This document shows positions 44,262 through 53,610 of a stretch of DNA of 64,000 bases, piece by piece. A program made the position numbers and the translations under genes. Under the pieces are notes generated by a model. The model worked only from the letters and a program-made list of their open reading frames with translations, was not told the DNA's origin and did no database searches. Positions within the stretch are counted from its first letter, which is position 1, and every line of letters starts with the position of its first letter. Source of the DNA: Chitinophagaceae bacterium (lineage in GTDB: Bacteria > Bacteroidota > Bacteroidia > Chitinophagales > Chitinophagaceae); assembly GCA_004028795.1 (NCBI GenBank), contig SAIW01000021.1:1-64000 (forward strand), given 5' to 3'.

Positions 44262-45668
44262 CTACAACAACAATCCTTTTAAAAATAACAATGCCACAGA
44301 GAAGTAAATAATTAACCCTGTTACATCCACCAATGTTGCTACAAAGGGAGCAGAAGATACGGCAGGGTCGGCTCCAAATTTTTTTAACACAATGGGTAAC
44401 ATAGAGCCTGATAAAGTTCCCCATAAAACAACACCTATTAAGCTAAAGCCAACGGTGAAAGCTATCTCCAACCAATGAACACCATATAAATCCTGTATAA
44501 CGCCATGTTTCATCAATTCATGCCATACAGCTATTCTGAAGAAACCGATGATGCCGAGTATTGTTCCTAATGTTAAACCGCTGAAAATTTCTCTACGCAT
44601 CACTCTCCACCAATCTCTTAATGTAACATCTCCAACAGCCATTGCCTGAATAATTAAAGTACTTGCCTGAGAGCCGCTATTACCGCCGCTACTCATAATT
44701 AAAGGAACAAATATGGAGAGAACCACTGCCTTTGCAATTTCATCAGCAAAGTAACCCATTGCAGTAGCAGTAAGCATTTCACTTAAAAACAAAACAATTA
44801 ACCAACCAACACGTTTCTGTATTAATTTAAAGAAAGGCACATCTAAATAAGGTTCATCTAATGCTTCGGTACCACCAATTTTTTGTATGTCTTCACTAAA
44901 CTCTTCATTAGCTACCCATAACATATCATCAATGGTAACAATGCCCAATAAAATATTATTATCATCCACTACCGGCAATGCCACCCTGTTATTCATTTTA
45001 AAAATCTGATTAGCATGTTCCTGGTCATCGGTTACCTTTAAGGCAACAACTCTGCCGTCAATAATTTCATCAACAAGTTTATCAGGTGAGGCAAGAATGA
45101 TGGACTTAATTTTTATATCATCAATTAATTCTCCTTTTTCATTAATTACATAAATAACATCAACTGTTTCGCTGTTCTTGGCAAATTTTCTTATGGTATT
45201 AAAAACTTCTTCCACTGTGTTGTGTTCATACACATACACATAATCGGGTGTCATCAACCTACCTACACTATCTTCCGGGTAGCCTAATAAAGAAAGGGTA
45301 ATCTTTCTTTCTTCGGGGTCAAGTAGTTTAATTAAATCGCGAATAACACTTTTCGGAAGCTCTTCTAAGAAATCTGTTCTGTCATCTGCGGGTAATTCGT
45401 TTAAAAGCTCTGCAGTTTTGTTATTAGGAAGTTCTTTAATAATATCTTTTTGCTGAGCAATATCTAAAATTTTAAATACACTAACGGCTCTATGCAATGC
45501 CATGTTGCTTATAATCTGAGCTTCATAATCCGGGAATTGATTGATTAATTCAGCAACATCACTAATGTTTTGTTCATTCAGAAATTCACTGATAGCTAAT
45601 TTATCTTCAGTTTGAATAATATGTTCAAACTGTTCTGCTATGCTTAATTGTTCTAATTCCAAGCTCAT
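44262..45668 (-). CDS. mgtE: Magnesium transporter MgtE
   Basis: Inner membrane Mg2+ channel gated by cytoplasmic Mg2+. The 468-residue protein has the N-terminal superhelical domain (~20-135, repeats of ELPNNKTAELLNEL / LPADDRTDFLEEL), two CBS domains (~140-262, beginning RLMTPDYVYV), a plug helix, and five membrane helices (~290-468). The pore motif MSSGGNSGSQASTL is intact. Start ATG at 45666-45668. Confidence 0.95.
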   Translation of the reverse strand: MSLELEQLSIAEQFEHIIQTEDKLAISEFLNEQNISDVAELINQFPDYEAQIISNMALHRAVSVFKILDIAQQKDIIKELPNNKTAELLNELPADDRTDFLEELPKSVIRDLIKLLDPEERKITLSLLGYPEDSVGRLMTPDYVYVYEHNTVEEVFNTIRKFAKNSETVDVIYVINEKGELIDDIKIKSIILASPDKLVDEIIDGRVVALKVTDDQEHANQIFKMNNRVALPVVDDNNILLGIVTIDDMLWVANEEFSEDIQKIGGTEALDEPYLDVPFFKLIQKRVGWLIVLFLSEMLTATAMGYFADEIAKAVVLSIFVPLIMSSGGNSGSQASTLIIQAMAVGDVTLRDWWRVMRREIFSGLTLGTILGIIGFFRIAVWHELMKHGVIQDLYGVHWLEIAFTVGFSLIGVVLWGTLSGSMLPIVLKKFGADPAVSSAPFVATLVDVTGLIIYFSVALLFLKGLLL

Positions 45669-45739
45669 GGCTGCAATTTAAAGAAATGCATTTGTAGAAA
45701 GAAAATTTGAAATGATGTTTACATTATCTTCACGCAGTT

Positions 45740-46126
45740 ATGATATTACCTTATTTAGTTGTTGCACCATCGCCGAAAGGAGGGAGAGGTGTTTTTGCAT
45801 CACGAGATATTAAAGCAGGCAGTACTGTAGAAATTTCCCCGGTTTTGGTTTTCAACCAGAAAGATGCTTCTTTTATTGAGCAGAGCAGATTACGAAACTA
45901 TATTTTTGAATGGGGCGATAGTAAAAAGAAACGTGCTGTAGCATTGGGTTATATTTCTATGTATAACCACTCTTATGATGCCAACTGTATTTATGAAATG
46001 GACTTTGTTGAAGAAACCATGAGCATTATAACCATTAAGAAAATAAAAAAAGGAGAGGAGTTGTTTATTAATTACAACGCCACTCCTGATGACAAAACAA
46101 AAATATGGTGGTTTAATGCCAAATAA
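45740..46126 (+). CDS. SET-domain protein (putative protein-lysine methyltransferase)
   Basis: A 128-residue stand-alone SET domain. The opening segment GGRGVFASRDIKAGSTVE, the cofactor motif NHSYDANC (76-83) and the closing GEELFINYN with the catalytic Tyr112 are all present, so S-adenosylmethionine binding and methyl transfer look possible. No pre-SET or zinc-binding post-SET Cys cluster. Bacterial SET proteins of this size are widespread in Bacteroidota; targets are unknown. Divergent from mgtE. Confidence 0.9.
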   Translation: MILPYLVVAPSPKGGRGVFASRDIKAGSTVEISPVLVFNQKDASFIEQSRLRNYIFEWGDSKKKRAVALGYISMYNHSYDANCIYEMDFVEETMSIITIKKIKKGEELFINYNATPDDKTKIWWFNAK

Positions 46127-46207
46127 CTAATAATGAAAAATGAATAGTGAATAATTAAAAATGTATTCCTAATAATTATTCATTATTCATTATAAATTAT
46201 TCATTGT
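46127..46207. repeat. AT-rich inverted repeat between SET and tolC-like genes
   Basis: AATGAATAGTGAATAATTA is followed ~15 bases later by TAATTATTCATTATTCATT, its near-exact reverse complement. Could act as a two-way transcription stop for the convergent genes. Confidence 0.6.
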
Positions 46208-47491
46208 TTACTGCCAATAATTATAGCCCATTAATCTTGCTAATTCAATTTTAGCTAAGCACAGTTGAAACTGATAACGTAACTCTGTCAATTGAATTCT
46301 GGCAGTGGCTGTTGCAGTATTAGTTAATTCTGTATTGGTACTTACACCATTCTGAAAACGTGTAGCAGCAAGGCGTTGGGCATATTTGGCATCTTCAATC
46401 TGGCTCTTGGTGTATTTAATTCGTTCTAAATTACTGCTTACATCTTCCATTGCCTGCTGAATATCTTTTTTATAATTACTGTTTAATGTTTCAACTGCTA
46501 ACTGATTTTGTTTTACAATATTTTCAGCCAGCTTAACCTGTTGTTTTGTTTTACCTCCGTTATAAATAGGTATTGATAAGCCAATGCCTGCATTGTAGTT
46601 AAAACGCATTTCGCTAACATTAGGCACATAACCGTTTTTAACACCGGTAGCAGCTTTAATGGCTACAATAGGCTTATCGGTTGTTTTTGCAACGGTTACA
46701 TCACTTTCGGCTTGTTTAATTTTATCTTTAGCAATTAAAAAATCTACATTGTTTGTTTGTGCCGTACTTAAAGCTGTTGTAGCATCGGTAAGGTTTACAT
46801 CAAAATCAAAACTGTTGCCCGCTTCCTGTTTAATACCTGTTGTGTATTCTAATAAAATCAATTGCTTGTTTAAAGTATTCTGTAAATCAACTTTACGGTT
46901 TTGCTCTTCATTTAATTGTGTTTCAATATTTAAAACATCAATCTTTAAAGCATCACCATCTTTTAATTTGTTTTCAACAATTTTTTTATTGTCATTTAAA
47001 AAGGTAATAATACTATCCTGAATTATAATTGCTTTCTTAATATAAACTATGTTATAGTACACTTGTGCAATTTGGTAAGCTAACTGGCTTTTTGCATTCT
47101 CAACATTATGTTTTGAAATCTGTAACTCATCTTTCGATTTTTCTACATTAGCTTTAAACCTGCCAAAGTCAAACAGGGTATAGCTTCCGTCAATTAATGT
47201 ATTTACTGAATGTACCGGTGCAAACTGAAAATCTACACCATTAATAGGTATTACAATTTTGGGCTTGATAAATGCATACGATGCATTGCCGTTTACTTCA
47301 GGTAAGTTGTTAAGCTTGGTTAATGCTAACTTTTCTTCTGAAGTAATAACTGTATTTTCTATTTCTTTTATTTTAGGAAAATAACTGAACGATTGGTTAA
47401 TAAAACCTTTTAATTCTGCATTCGTTTTTACCTGAGCATTCAAAGTAATGGTAAATGCAAAAGTTGATGCGATGATTAAAATCTTTTTCAT
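46208..47491 (-). CDS. TolC-family outer membrane efflux protein
   Basis: A 427-residue outer membrane channel component with signal peptide (cleaved after TLNAQ, ~20) and two OEP repeats forming long helical hairpins (EKSKDELQISKHNVENAKSQL, AENIVKQNQLAVETLNSNYK). It is the last gene of the efflux operon; 158 bp containing a repeat separate it from the DHA2 pump gene. Together with HlyD- and DHA2-type partners it would make a tripartite exporter through both membranes. Confidence 0.9.
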   Translation of the reverse strand: MKKILIIASTFAFTITLNAQVKTNAELKGFINQSFSYFPKIKEIENTVITSEEKLALTKLNNLPEVNGNASYAFIKPKIVIPINGVDFQFAPVHSVNTLIDGSYTLFDFGRFKANVEKSKDELQISKHNVENAKSQLAYQIAQVYYNIVYIKKAIIIQDSIITFLNDNKKIVENKLKDGDALKIDVLNIETQLNEEQNRKVDLQNTLNKQLILLEYTTGIKQEAGNSFDFDVNLTDATTALSTAQTNNVDFLIAKDKIKQAESDVTVAKTTDKPIVAIKAATGVKNGYVPNVSEMRFNYNAGIGLSIPIYNGGKTKQQVKLAENIVKQNQLAVETLNSNYKKDIQQAMEDVSSNLERIKYTKSQIEDAKYAQRLAATRFQNGVSTNTELTNTATATARIQLTELRYQFQLCLAKIELARLMGYNYWQ

Positions 47492-47529
47492 TTGTTAATC
47501 TTTTCTTTTTTGTTGTCGGCTGTAATGCT

Positions 47530-47613
47530 TTTGGCATCGCCTGTTGTGTCACTCACTTGTACGTTCTGTTCAATATTGAACAAAGCGTTGAAGAGTGCGA
47601 CGTAACGAAAGCC
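47530..47613. repeat. Head-to-head pair of dispersed repeat copies
   Basis: A forward copy (47530-47571) and an inverted partial copy (47578-47613) flank GTTCAATATTGAAC, so the whole segment can form a long imperfect hairpin. It sits in the 158-bp gap between the DHA2 and tolC-like genes of one operon. Confidence 0.8.
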
Positions 47614-47649
47614 TTATTTATATTCAAAAGTCTGGAACACAATTTTCTT

Positions 47650-49221
47650 TTAATGCGATTCTGCTGCTGCTTTCATAGCTGCTGCCTGCTCTGCTGCACT
47701 TTTTTTCTTTACTCTTAAAAACATTACAAACGGAATAACTGCTATAAAAAATATAGCAATTAAACGGAATGTATCTAAGTACGATAAATAATATGATTGC
47801 CTTTCTACAGAAGCATTCATAACGGCTAATGCTTTATTGGCTGCAGTAACAGCATCGCCGGTTTTGGCTGCAATGCCTTGTGCAATGTTATTTGCCTGCT
47901 CTGCACCATTTTGCATAGTGCTTACAATATTAGTTCTGTGGTAAGCATAACGGTTTGCCACATAGTTATTAGCCATTGCAATACCGAATGCACCGCCTAA
48001 CTGGCGTATCATATTATTTAATGAAATACCTGCTGCATAGTCTTTTGGCTCCAAGCCTGCTACGGCCTGATTAATTAGCGGTAATTGACATAATGATATG
48101 CCGACAGCCCGTATAACCAATGGTATAAAGAAATCGTTCTTACCAACATCAGGACTAACACTGGCACTTAATACACTGTACACAGCAAATAAAATAAAAC
48201 CAATAAATACAAAGGGTACGGGTGTAACACCTTTACTCATGGTTTTACCAATTACAGGCATCATTACCACAGCAGCCATTGTAGGCAGTAATAATGAATA
48301 GCCTGTTTCGTAGGCGGTAAAACCTAACACCCTTTGTGCTAAAACAGGATAAACAAATACCGATGTAAATAAACCAAAACCAGCCACAAAGGTGAATACA
48401 GTTGTAAACGCCAGGTTTCTGTTACTCAGCACTCTAAGGTTTACTGCAGGAGATTTTATGTTTAACTCATAAATAATAAATGTAACTAAGCCAACTGCTG
48501 CAATAATTGAACAGATACGAATTGATTCGCTGTTAAACCAATCTTCACTTTCACCTCTTTCTAAAACATATTGTAAACAACCAATGCCTGCTGCCAGTAA
48601 GATAATACCGTTATAATCTATATGAATATTCTTCTTGTTCTTGCCTTCCTGTTCTTTCTGTTCAATAAAATAGAAAGAAAGTAATGTTGCAATGATGCCG
48701 ATTGGAATGTTAATCATGAATATTAAAGGCCATGAAGCATGGTCTATAATATAACCACCGAGTGTTGGCCCTAATGTGGGTCCTAACACCAAACCCATAC
48801 CAAATAAGCCTGAAGCCATTGGTCTGTCTTTGGGTTCAAATGCATCAAACAAAATTGCCTGCGAAGTTGAAAGCAATGCACCACCGCCCACACCTTGTAC
48901 AAAACGCCATATAATTATTTCGATAAGGCTGGTTGATTGTGCACACATGTATGATGCCAGCGTGAATATGATCATGGAAGTGATGTAATAATTTTTTCTT
49001 CCGAAATATTCAGCTAAAAAACCTGTAAGTGGTATAATAATTACATTGGCAATGGCATACGATGTAATAACCCAACTGATATCTTCAATGTTTACGCCGA
49101 GGCTTCCGCTCATATCATTCAACGCCACATTAACAATGGAAGTATCAATTAATTCCATTACTGCTGCGGTAACCGTTGTTAATACAATGATGGCTCTGGC
49201 AAATCCTTTAGGTGTAGCCAT
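47650..49221 (-). CDS. DHA2-family MFS drug efflux pump (EmrB-like)
   Basis: A 523-residue inner membrane protein with 14 predicted helices. Family signatures: MELIDTSIVNVALNDM in helix 1, LTGFLAEYFGRKNYYI, and motif C GLVLGPTLGPTLGGYII in helix 5. It exports drugs or other small molecules using the proton gradient. Same operon order (hlyD, then emrB-like, then tolC-like) as other tripartite DHA2 systems. Substrate unknown. Confidence 0.92.
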   Translation of the reverse strand: MATPKGFARAIIVLTTVTAAVMELIDTSIVNVALNDMSGSLGVNIEDISWVITSYAIANVIIIPLTGFLAEYFGRKNYYITSMIIFTLASYMCAQSTSLIEIIIWRFVQGVGGGALLSTSQAILFDAFEPKDRPMASGLFGMGLVLGPTLGPTLGGYIIDHASWPLIFMINIPIGIIATLLSFYFIEQKEQEGKNKKNIHIDYNGIILLAAGIGCLQYVLERGESEDWFNSESIRICSIIAAVGLVTFIIYELNIKSPAVNLRVLSNRNLAFTTVFTFVAGFGLFTSVFVYPVLAQRVLGFTAYETGYSLLLPTMAAVVMMPVIGKTMSKGVTPVPFVFIGFILFAVYSVLSASVSPDVGKNDFFIPLVIRAVGISLCQLPLINQAVAGLEPKDYAAGISLNNMIRQLGGAFGIAMANNYVANRYAYHRTNIVSTMQNGAEQANNIAQGIAAKTGDAVTAANKALAVMNASVERQSYYLSYLDTFRLIAIFFIAVIPFVMFLRVKKKSAAEQAAAMKAAAESH

Positions 49222-49255
49222 ACTTTAATTTTTTAAGATGATTGTAAACAAATAA

Positions 49256-50305
49256 CTATTTAGCTGTAGCAACTACATACACACTTAAACCTGCACGTAA
49301 CAGTTGTTTGTATTTGCTTAAATCATCAATCCATATTTTAACGGGAACACGTTGCGTAACTTTTACAAAGTTGCCGCTGCTGTTATCGGGAGGAAGCAAC
49401 GCAAACTTTGCACCTGTTGCTTCACTTAAGCTGGCCACTGTTCCTGTAATTTTCTCATCGGGGTAAGCATCAACTCTTAATTCAACTTTTTTACCGGGTG
49501 TTAAAGCATATAATTGATTTTCTTTAAAATTGGCAACCACCCAATAAGCGGTATCATTTACTATTGAAAAGAGGGGAGTTCCTGCTTGTATAAATTGCCC
49601 TTCATTTACAGCTTTCTTACCAATTTTTCCTGTAGCCGGAGCTACAATTTTAGTATAAGAAATTTTTAAAAGTTGCTGATCAATTTTAGCTTTTTTAATA
49701 GCAACAGCAGCTTCTGCTTTTTTTACACCGGCTTCTAAAACTGCAATTCTGCTGTTAGCAGTAGTTAAATCATTATTGCTGTTATCCAATTGTTTTTGTG
49801 CTGTTTCAACATTGTACTTGCTATCATCTAATTGTTTCTTGGTAATAGCTTCGCTGGTGTATAAATTTTTATCGCGTTGTAAATTTTCTTCTGCCTGTTG
49901 CAGCTTTACTTTATTAATATCAATATTGCCCTTATTAACTTTTAATGAAACTATTGCATTGTTTAAAGAAGCTTTTGCATTTTCAATATCAACTAATGTT
50001 TGGTTATAGTCTGCCTGCATTTCTGCCAATTGCGTTTGCAGTTCAGCATCATCAAGTATTACAACAGTATCGCCTGCTTTTACACTGTCATAATCTTTTA
50101 CGTTAATGGTTTTTACATAACCTGCAACTCTTGGTAATACAGGTGTAATTTGTGTTTCAATCTGTGCATTATCTGTTGTTTCATGTGTTAGCGAGAAGTT
50201 GATTTTTTTATAACCGAAATACCCGCCAACCAATAGCACCACAATAAGAATAATTAATCTTACGGGTGATTTTTTCTTTTCATTAGTTGCTTGTTCTTGT
50301 GCCAT
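49256..50305 (-). CDS. HlyD/EmrA-family periplasmic adaptor
   Basis: A 349-residue membrane fusion protein: cytoplasmic N-terminus, one membrane helix (~16-33), lipoyl-like half-motifs (VKTINVKDYDSVKAGDTVV and IVAPATGKIGKKAVNEGQFI), a long coiled-coil hairpin (~80-205) and a beta-barrel domain (~225-349). It joins the DHA2 pump to the TolC-like channel. It lies 11 bp after tetR and 34 bp before the pump gene. Confidence 0.93.
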   Translation of the reverse strand: MAQEQATNEKKKSPVRLIILIVVLLVGGYFGYKKINFSLTHETTDNAQIETQITPVLPRVAGYVKTINVKDYDSVKAGDTVVILDDAELQTQLAEMQADYNQTLVDIENAKASLNNAIVSLKVNKGNIDINKVKLQQAEENLQRDKNLYTSEAITKKQLDDSKYNVETAQKQLDNSNNDLTTANSRIAVLEAGVKKAEAAVAIKKAKIDQQLLKISYTKIVAPATGKIGKKAVNEGQFIQAGTPLFSIVNDTAYWVVANFKENQLYALTPGKKVELRVDAYPDEKITGTVASLSEATGAKFALLPPDNSSGNFVKVTQRVPVKIWIDDLSKYKQLLRAGLSVYVVATAK

Positions 50306-50316
50306 AATTGTTATTG

Positions 50317-50937
50317 TTAGTTATTCAATAAGTGAGAATGAATTACCTGTTTAATATGTGTTATTAATCTTTTCTTGAATTGCTCATCTTTATAAGCGTC
50401 ATAATCGGCTGCATGCCCCGTAAATACGTTGCATACTTTTTTCGATTTTAAAATCTGGTTTACTGTACCTATGATGGTTGCAAACACTAAAGGAGCATCT
50501 ACTTTTTTAAATACTTTTTTACGAATGCCTTTTTCTATAATGCTGTTGAAATTGTTGGTGTTCTGAATGAAAGTATTAATTACTTTTTCGTGCATAAATC
50601 CTCTCTTGGTAACCAGCATTTCCTGTTGTAACACTTTATGAAAATCAGGCTGGGCAAGAAATCTGTCAACATACAATTCAATAATTAAATCAACTTTTTC
50701 AATTTCAGAAAGTGTTTTATCGTGTGTAATTTCATCAATTCTGTTTCTGGTAACAGCTGTACTTTCTTCTACAATTTGTTGAAATAACCCTTCTTTAGTG
50801 CCGAAATAGTAATTTACCATTGCTACGTTTACCTCTGCCCGTGTAGCCAAATCCCGTATACTTGTTCCTTCAAAACCCTTTTCCGCAAAGAGTTCTATGG
50901 CTTTCTCAATAATATGCATCTTCTTTTCAGTAACCAT
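50317..50937 (-). CDS. TetR/AcrR-family repressor of the efflux operon
   Basis: A 206-residue regulator. The N-terminal HTH is seen in IEKAIELFAEKGFEGTSIRDLATRAEVNVAMVNYYFG; the C-terminal part resembles CecR/YbiH-type effector domains. First gene of the efflux operon, so it very probably represses itself and the pump through the two tandem 17-bp near-palindromes that overlap the promoter at 50957-50994. Effector unknown. Confidence 0.92.
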   Translation of the reverse strand: MVTEKKMHIIEKAIELFAEKGFEGTSIRDLATRAEVNVAMVNYYFGTKEGLFQQIVEESTAVTRNRIDEITHDKTLSEIEKVDLIIELYVDRFLAQPDFHKVLQQEMLVTKRGFMHEKVINTFIQNTNNFNSIIEKGIRKKVFKKVDAPLVFATIIGTVNQILKSKKVCNVFTGHAADYDAYKDEQFKKRLITHIKQVIHSHLLNN

Positions 50938-50956
50938 AAATTCTTTTTTGACGGGG

Positions 50957-50994
50957 CAAATTTAAACAACTGTTTGATTTAAACAAACGTTTAA
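50957..50994 (-). promoter_or_regulatory. Efflux operon promoter with tandem 17-bp operators
   Basis: On the minus strand TTTG (50984-50987) and TAAATTTG (50957-50964) are 19 bp apart, a good Bacteroidota promoter. Two adjacent 17-bp units, TTTAAACAACTGTTTGA (50961-50977) and TTTAAACAAACGTTTAA (50978-50994), are each imperfect palindromes and cover both boxes. Probable TetR binding sites. Confidence 0.82.
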
Positions 50995-51063
50995 TTAATT
51001 TTTTTTAAACTTAATATTCACATAACATTGTGTTCACATTTTTGTAAATTAAAATTTTGTTAG

Positions 51064-52404
51064 TTGAATCTTCACTCATCACATTTCGGCAAAAATTTTT
51101 TATGGGGCGTAGCCATGGCTGCTGCTCAAAATGAAGGTGCCTATAATATTGATGGCAGAGGATTGTCAATCTGGGATGTATTTGCAAGAAAACAGGGAAA
51201 GATTAAGGGTGGTGATAAACCTTATGAAGCATGTGATTTTTATTACCGATATAAAGACGATTTAATGCTGGTGAAAGCTTTAGGGTTTAAAGTATTTCGC
51301 TTTTCTATTTCATGGAGCAGGGTATTACCAGATGGCATCGGCAGAGTTAATAAAGAAGGTATAGCATTTTATCATAAACTGATTGATGAATGTTTACAGT
51401 TAGGTTTAATTCCTTTTGTAACATTATATCATTGGGATTTACCGCAAGCTTTAGAAAAAGAAGGAGGCTGGGCAAGCCATCAATTATTAAAATGGTTTAC
51501 CCGCTTTGTAACCCTTTGCACAGAAGAGTTTGGCAATAAAGTAAAACATTGGATTGTATTAAATGAACCGATGGGCTTTACATCATTAGGTTATATGTTG
51601 GGCAAACATGCACCCGGTAAAACTGGGCTTGATAATTTTTTTCCAGCTATTCATAATGCAGCAATGGCACAGGCAGAAGGCGGAAGAATTGTGAGAGATA
51701 TTGTAAATAAAGCTTATGTAGGTACCACTTTTTCGTGCAGTGAGGTATTGCCTTTCAGTGATAAGAAAGAAGATATACAGGCAGCTAACAGAATGGATAT
51801 TTTATTAAACAGATTATTTATAGAACCTACATTAGGAAGAAATTATCCTCACGATGGTTTTGTGTTGATGGATAAACTGCACCTGCATGTTAAAGCATGG
51901 AAATACACCGACCGATTGAAATTTAATTTTGATTTTATCGGTATGCAGAATTATTTCTGTTTAACGGTAAAACACAACCCTATTATACCTTATGTGCAGG
52001 CAAGCGAAGTAAAAGCTGCTACCAGAAAAGTTCCGCATACAGCTTTGGGTTGGGAAATTAATGCCAATAGTTTTTACAGAATGCTCAAACGCTATTGGTT
52101 ATATGGTGGCGTTAAAGAAATTATTGTTAGCGAAAATGGGGCTTGCTTTAAAGATGAATTAAAAAATGGTGTAGTAAATGATGAAGCACGTATTAATTAT
52201 TTTCAGCAATATCTCACAGCAATGCATAAAGCCCAACAGGAAGGTGTAAATGTAAAAGGTTATTTAGCGTGGACTTTAACCGACAACTTTGAATGGAACG
52301 AAGGGTATAAAGCCCGATTTGGTTTGGTGCATGTTGATTTTAAAACACAATTAAGAACCATTAAAAACTCTGGTTATTGGTGGAGAGATTTTTTAGCGAA
52401 ATAG
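51064..52404 (+). CDS. GH1 beta-glucosidase-like enzyme
   Basis: A 446-residue family 1 glycoside hydrolase, no signal peptide, so cytoplasmic. N-terminal FGKNFLWGVAMAAAQNEGAY, acid/base Glu168 (IVLNEPMGF) and nucleophile Glu357 (IIVSENGACF) are in place. Likely splits cellobiose or other beta-glucosides into glucose. The start must be TTG at 51064: an in-frame TAG directly precedes it and no in-frame ATG occurs before the conserved N-terminal strand. The FKBP-type pseudogene follows 14 bp later. Confidence 0.92.
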   Translation: MNLHSSHFGKNFLWGVAMAAAQNEGAYNIDGRGLSIWDVFARKQGKIKGGDKPYEACDFYYRYKDDLMLVKALGFKVFRFSISWSRVLPDGIGRVNKEGIAFYHKLIDECLQLGLIPFVTLYHWDLPQALEKEGGWASHQLLKWFTRFVTLCTEEFGNKVKHWIVLNEPMGFTSLGYMLGKHAPGKTGLDNFFPAIHNAAMAQAEGGRIVRDIVNKAYVGTTFSCSEVLPFSDKKEDIQAANRMDILLNRLFIEPTLGRNYPHDGFVLMDKLHLHVKAWKYTDRLKFNFDFIGMQNYFCLTVKHNPIIPYVQASEVKAATRKVPHTALGWEINANSFYRMLKRYWLYGGVKEIIVSENGACFKDELKNGVVNDEARINYFQQYLTAMHKAQQEGVNVKGYLAWTLTDNFEWNEGYKARFGLVHVDFKTQLRTIKNSGYWWRDFLAK

Positions 52405-52418
52405 TTTTATTTTGAGGG

Positions 52419-53609
52419 ATGAAAAAAATAATCTCTATTTTATTTATTAGCATTCTTACTTCTTGTACTGTGACCCGAACATTGAAAGAAGATAAATTGT
52501 ATTCAAACAATGCTTCCATTCAATACACAATTCCTGATACATTAAAAGCATCTCAGTACTTTACTTCAATCATTACTCCTGCAATTACAAGTGATAATGT
52601 ATATAAATTAGAAGTGTCAGCAGGTAGTGCAGCAGTTGGGTTTATTAATGGTAAAAAAGGCAGAATTATTCGTTTTTCTATTACCCAGAATAATGCGGAA
52701 AATATTTCTTCAGTCTCACAAGGGCTTTATACTAATAAGAATAACAATAATATCTATTTAAAATATGAATGGTTAAATAATGAAACCTATAAAACGCTTA
52801 TCACAGTTATTAAAGATTCATTAACGGCCACAACATTCTATACAGGTTATGTATTCTTGAATAAAGAGAATGCATGGAAATTGTTAGGAAGTTTTAAAGT
52901 TAAAAATGACATAAGTGTCAAGAGTGCTAATCAGGTTACTTTAGCAGCTAATTCAAAAAGTCAGTTTAAGGCATTATCCTCTGGAATTATTGAAAGTTGG
53001 GTGCAACGTGAAAACGGAAGTTGGAAAGAATTAACTGAAGCAACCTTTCACTCTAAGATAATAGCTGATATGCGTGTTGAGAAAGCAGGAGCACTGATTT
53101 TTGGAGGAAGTAATGGCAACACATTTACTCTAGATGGTTCTCCTTTTAACCGAACACCAACCAATCAACGCCCGAACATTGATGTTACCAAACACGTTGA
53201 TAGTGCTGAACAGTATTCAATTGATATGAAATTGATGGCTAAAGCAGTCGCAGATAAAAAGATAGATACAACAGCTTCTGTAAATGGTGTGTATTATAAA
53301 ATATTAAAAGAAGGAACGGGAGCATTTGTAAACGTTAGTGATACAGTTACCTGTTATTACAAGGGTTCTTTGTTAAGCGATGGTTCTCAATTTGATGCAA
53401 CCAAAGAAAATAAGCCTGCCACTTTTCCTTTAAAACGTTGAATTAAAGGTTGGCAAATCGGATTGCCTCTATGTAAAGTAGGTGGCACCATAAGATTGAT
53501 TATTCCATCTGCATTGGCATATTCTATCCGAAGCAGAAGTAAAGCCATTCCGCCTAATAGTATTTTAGTTTTTGATATTGAAGTGCTGGGAGTGAAGCAG
53601 GAGAAATAG
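52419..53609 (+). pseudogene. FKBP-type peptidyl-prolyl isomerase lipoprotein, interrupted by an in-frame TGA
   Basis: The open part (52419-53441, 340 codons) has a lipoprotein signal (ILTSC, Cys ~16), a long unrecognised periplasmic region, then the first half of an FKBP domain (YYKILKEGTGAFVNVSDTVTCYYKGSLLSDGSQFD). A TGA at 53439-53441 stops it after FPLKR. The same frame continues for 55 codons to TAG at 53607-53609 and encodes the missing half: IKGWQIGLPLCKVGG, then IPPNSILVFDIEVLGV. In intact FKBPs the stop position is normally a hydrophobic residue, so one base change (for example TTA to TGA) explains it. Real mutation, sequencing error or read-through cannot be separated here. Confidence 0.85.
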
Positions 53610-53610
53610 A

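Noticed and set aside
53439-53441. Selenocysteine or reassigned UGA codon
   Set aside because: FKBP domains have no Sec or Trp at this site, no SECIS-like hairpin is evident, and TGA serves as a normal stop in other genes here (for example at 10618-10620).
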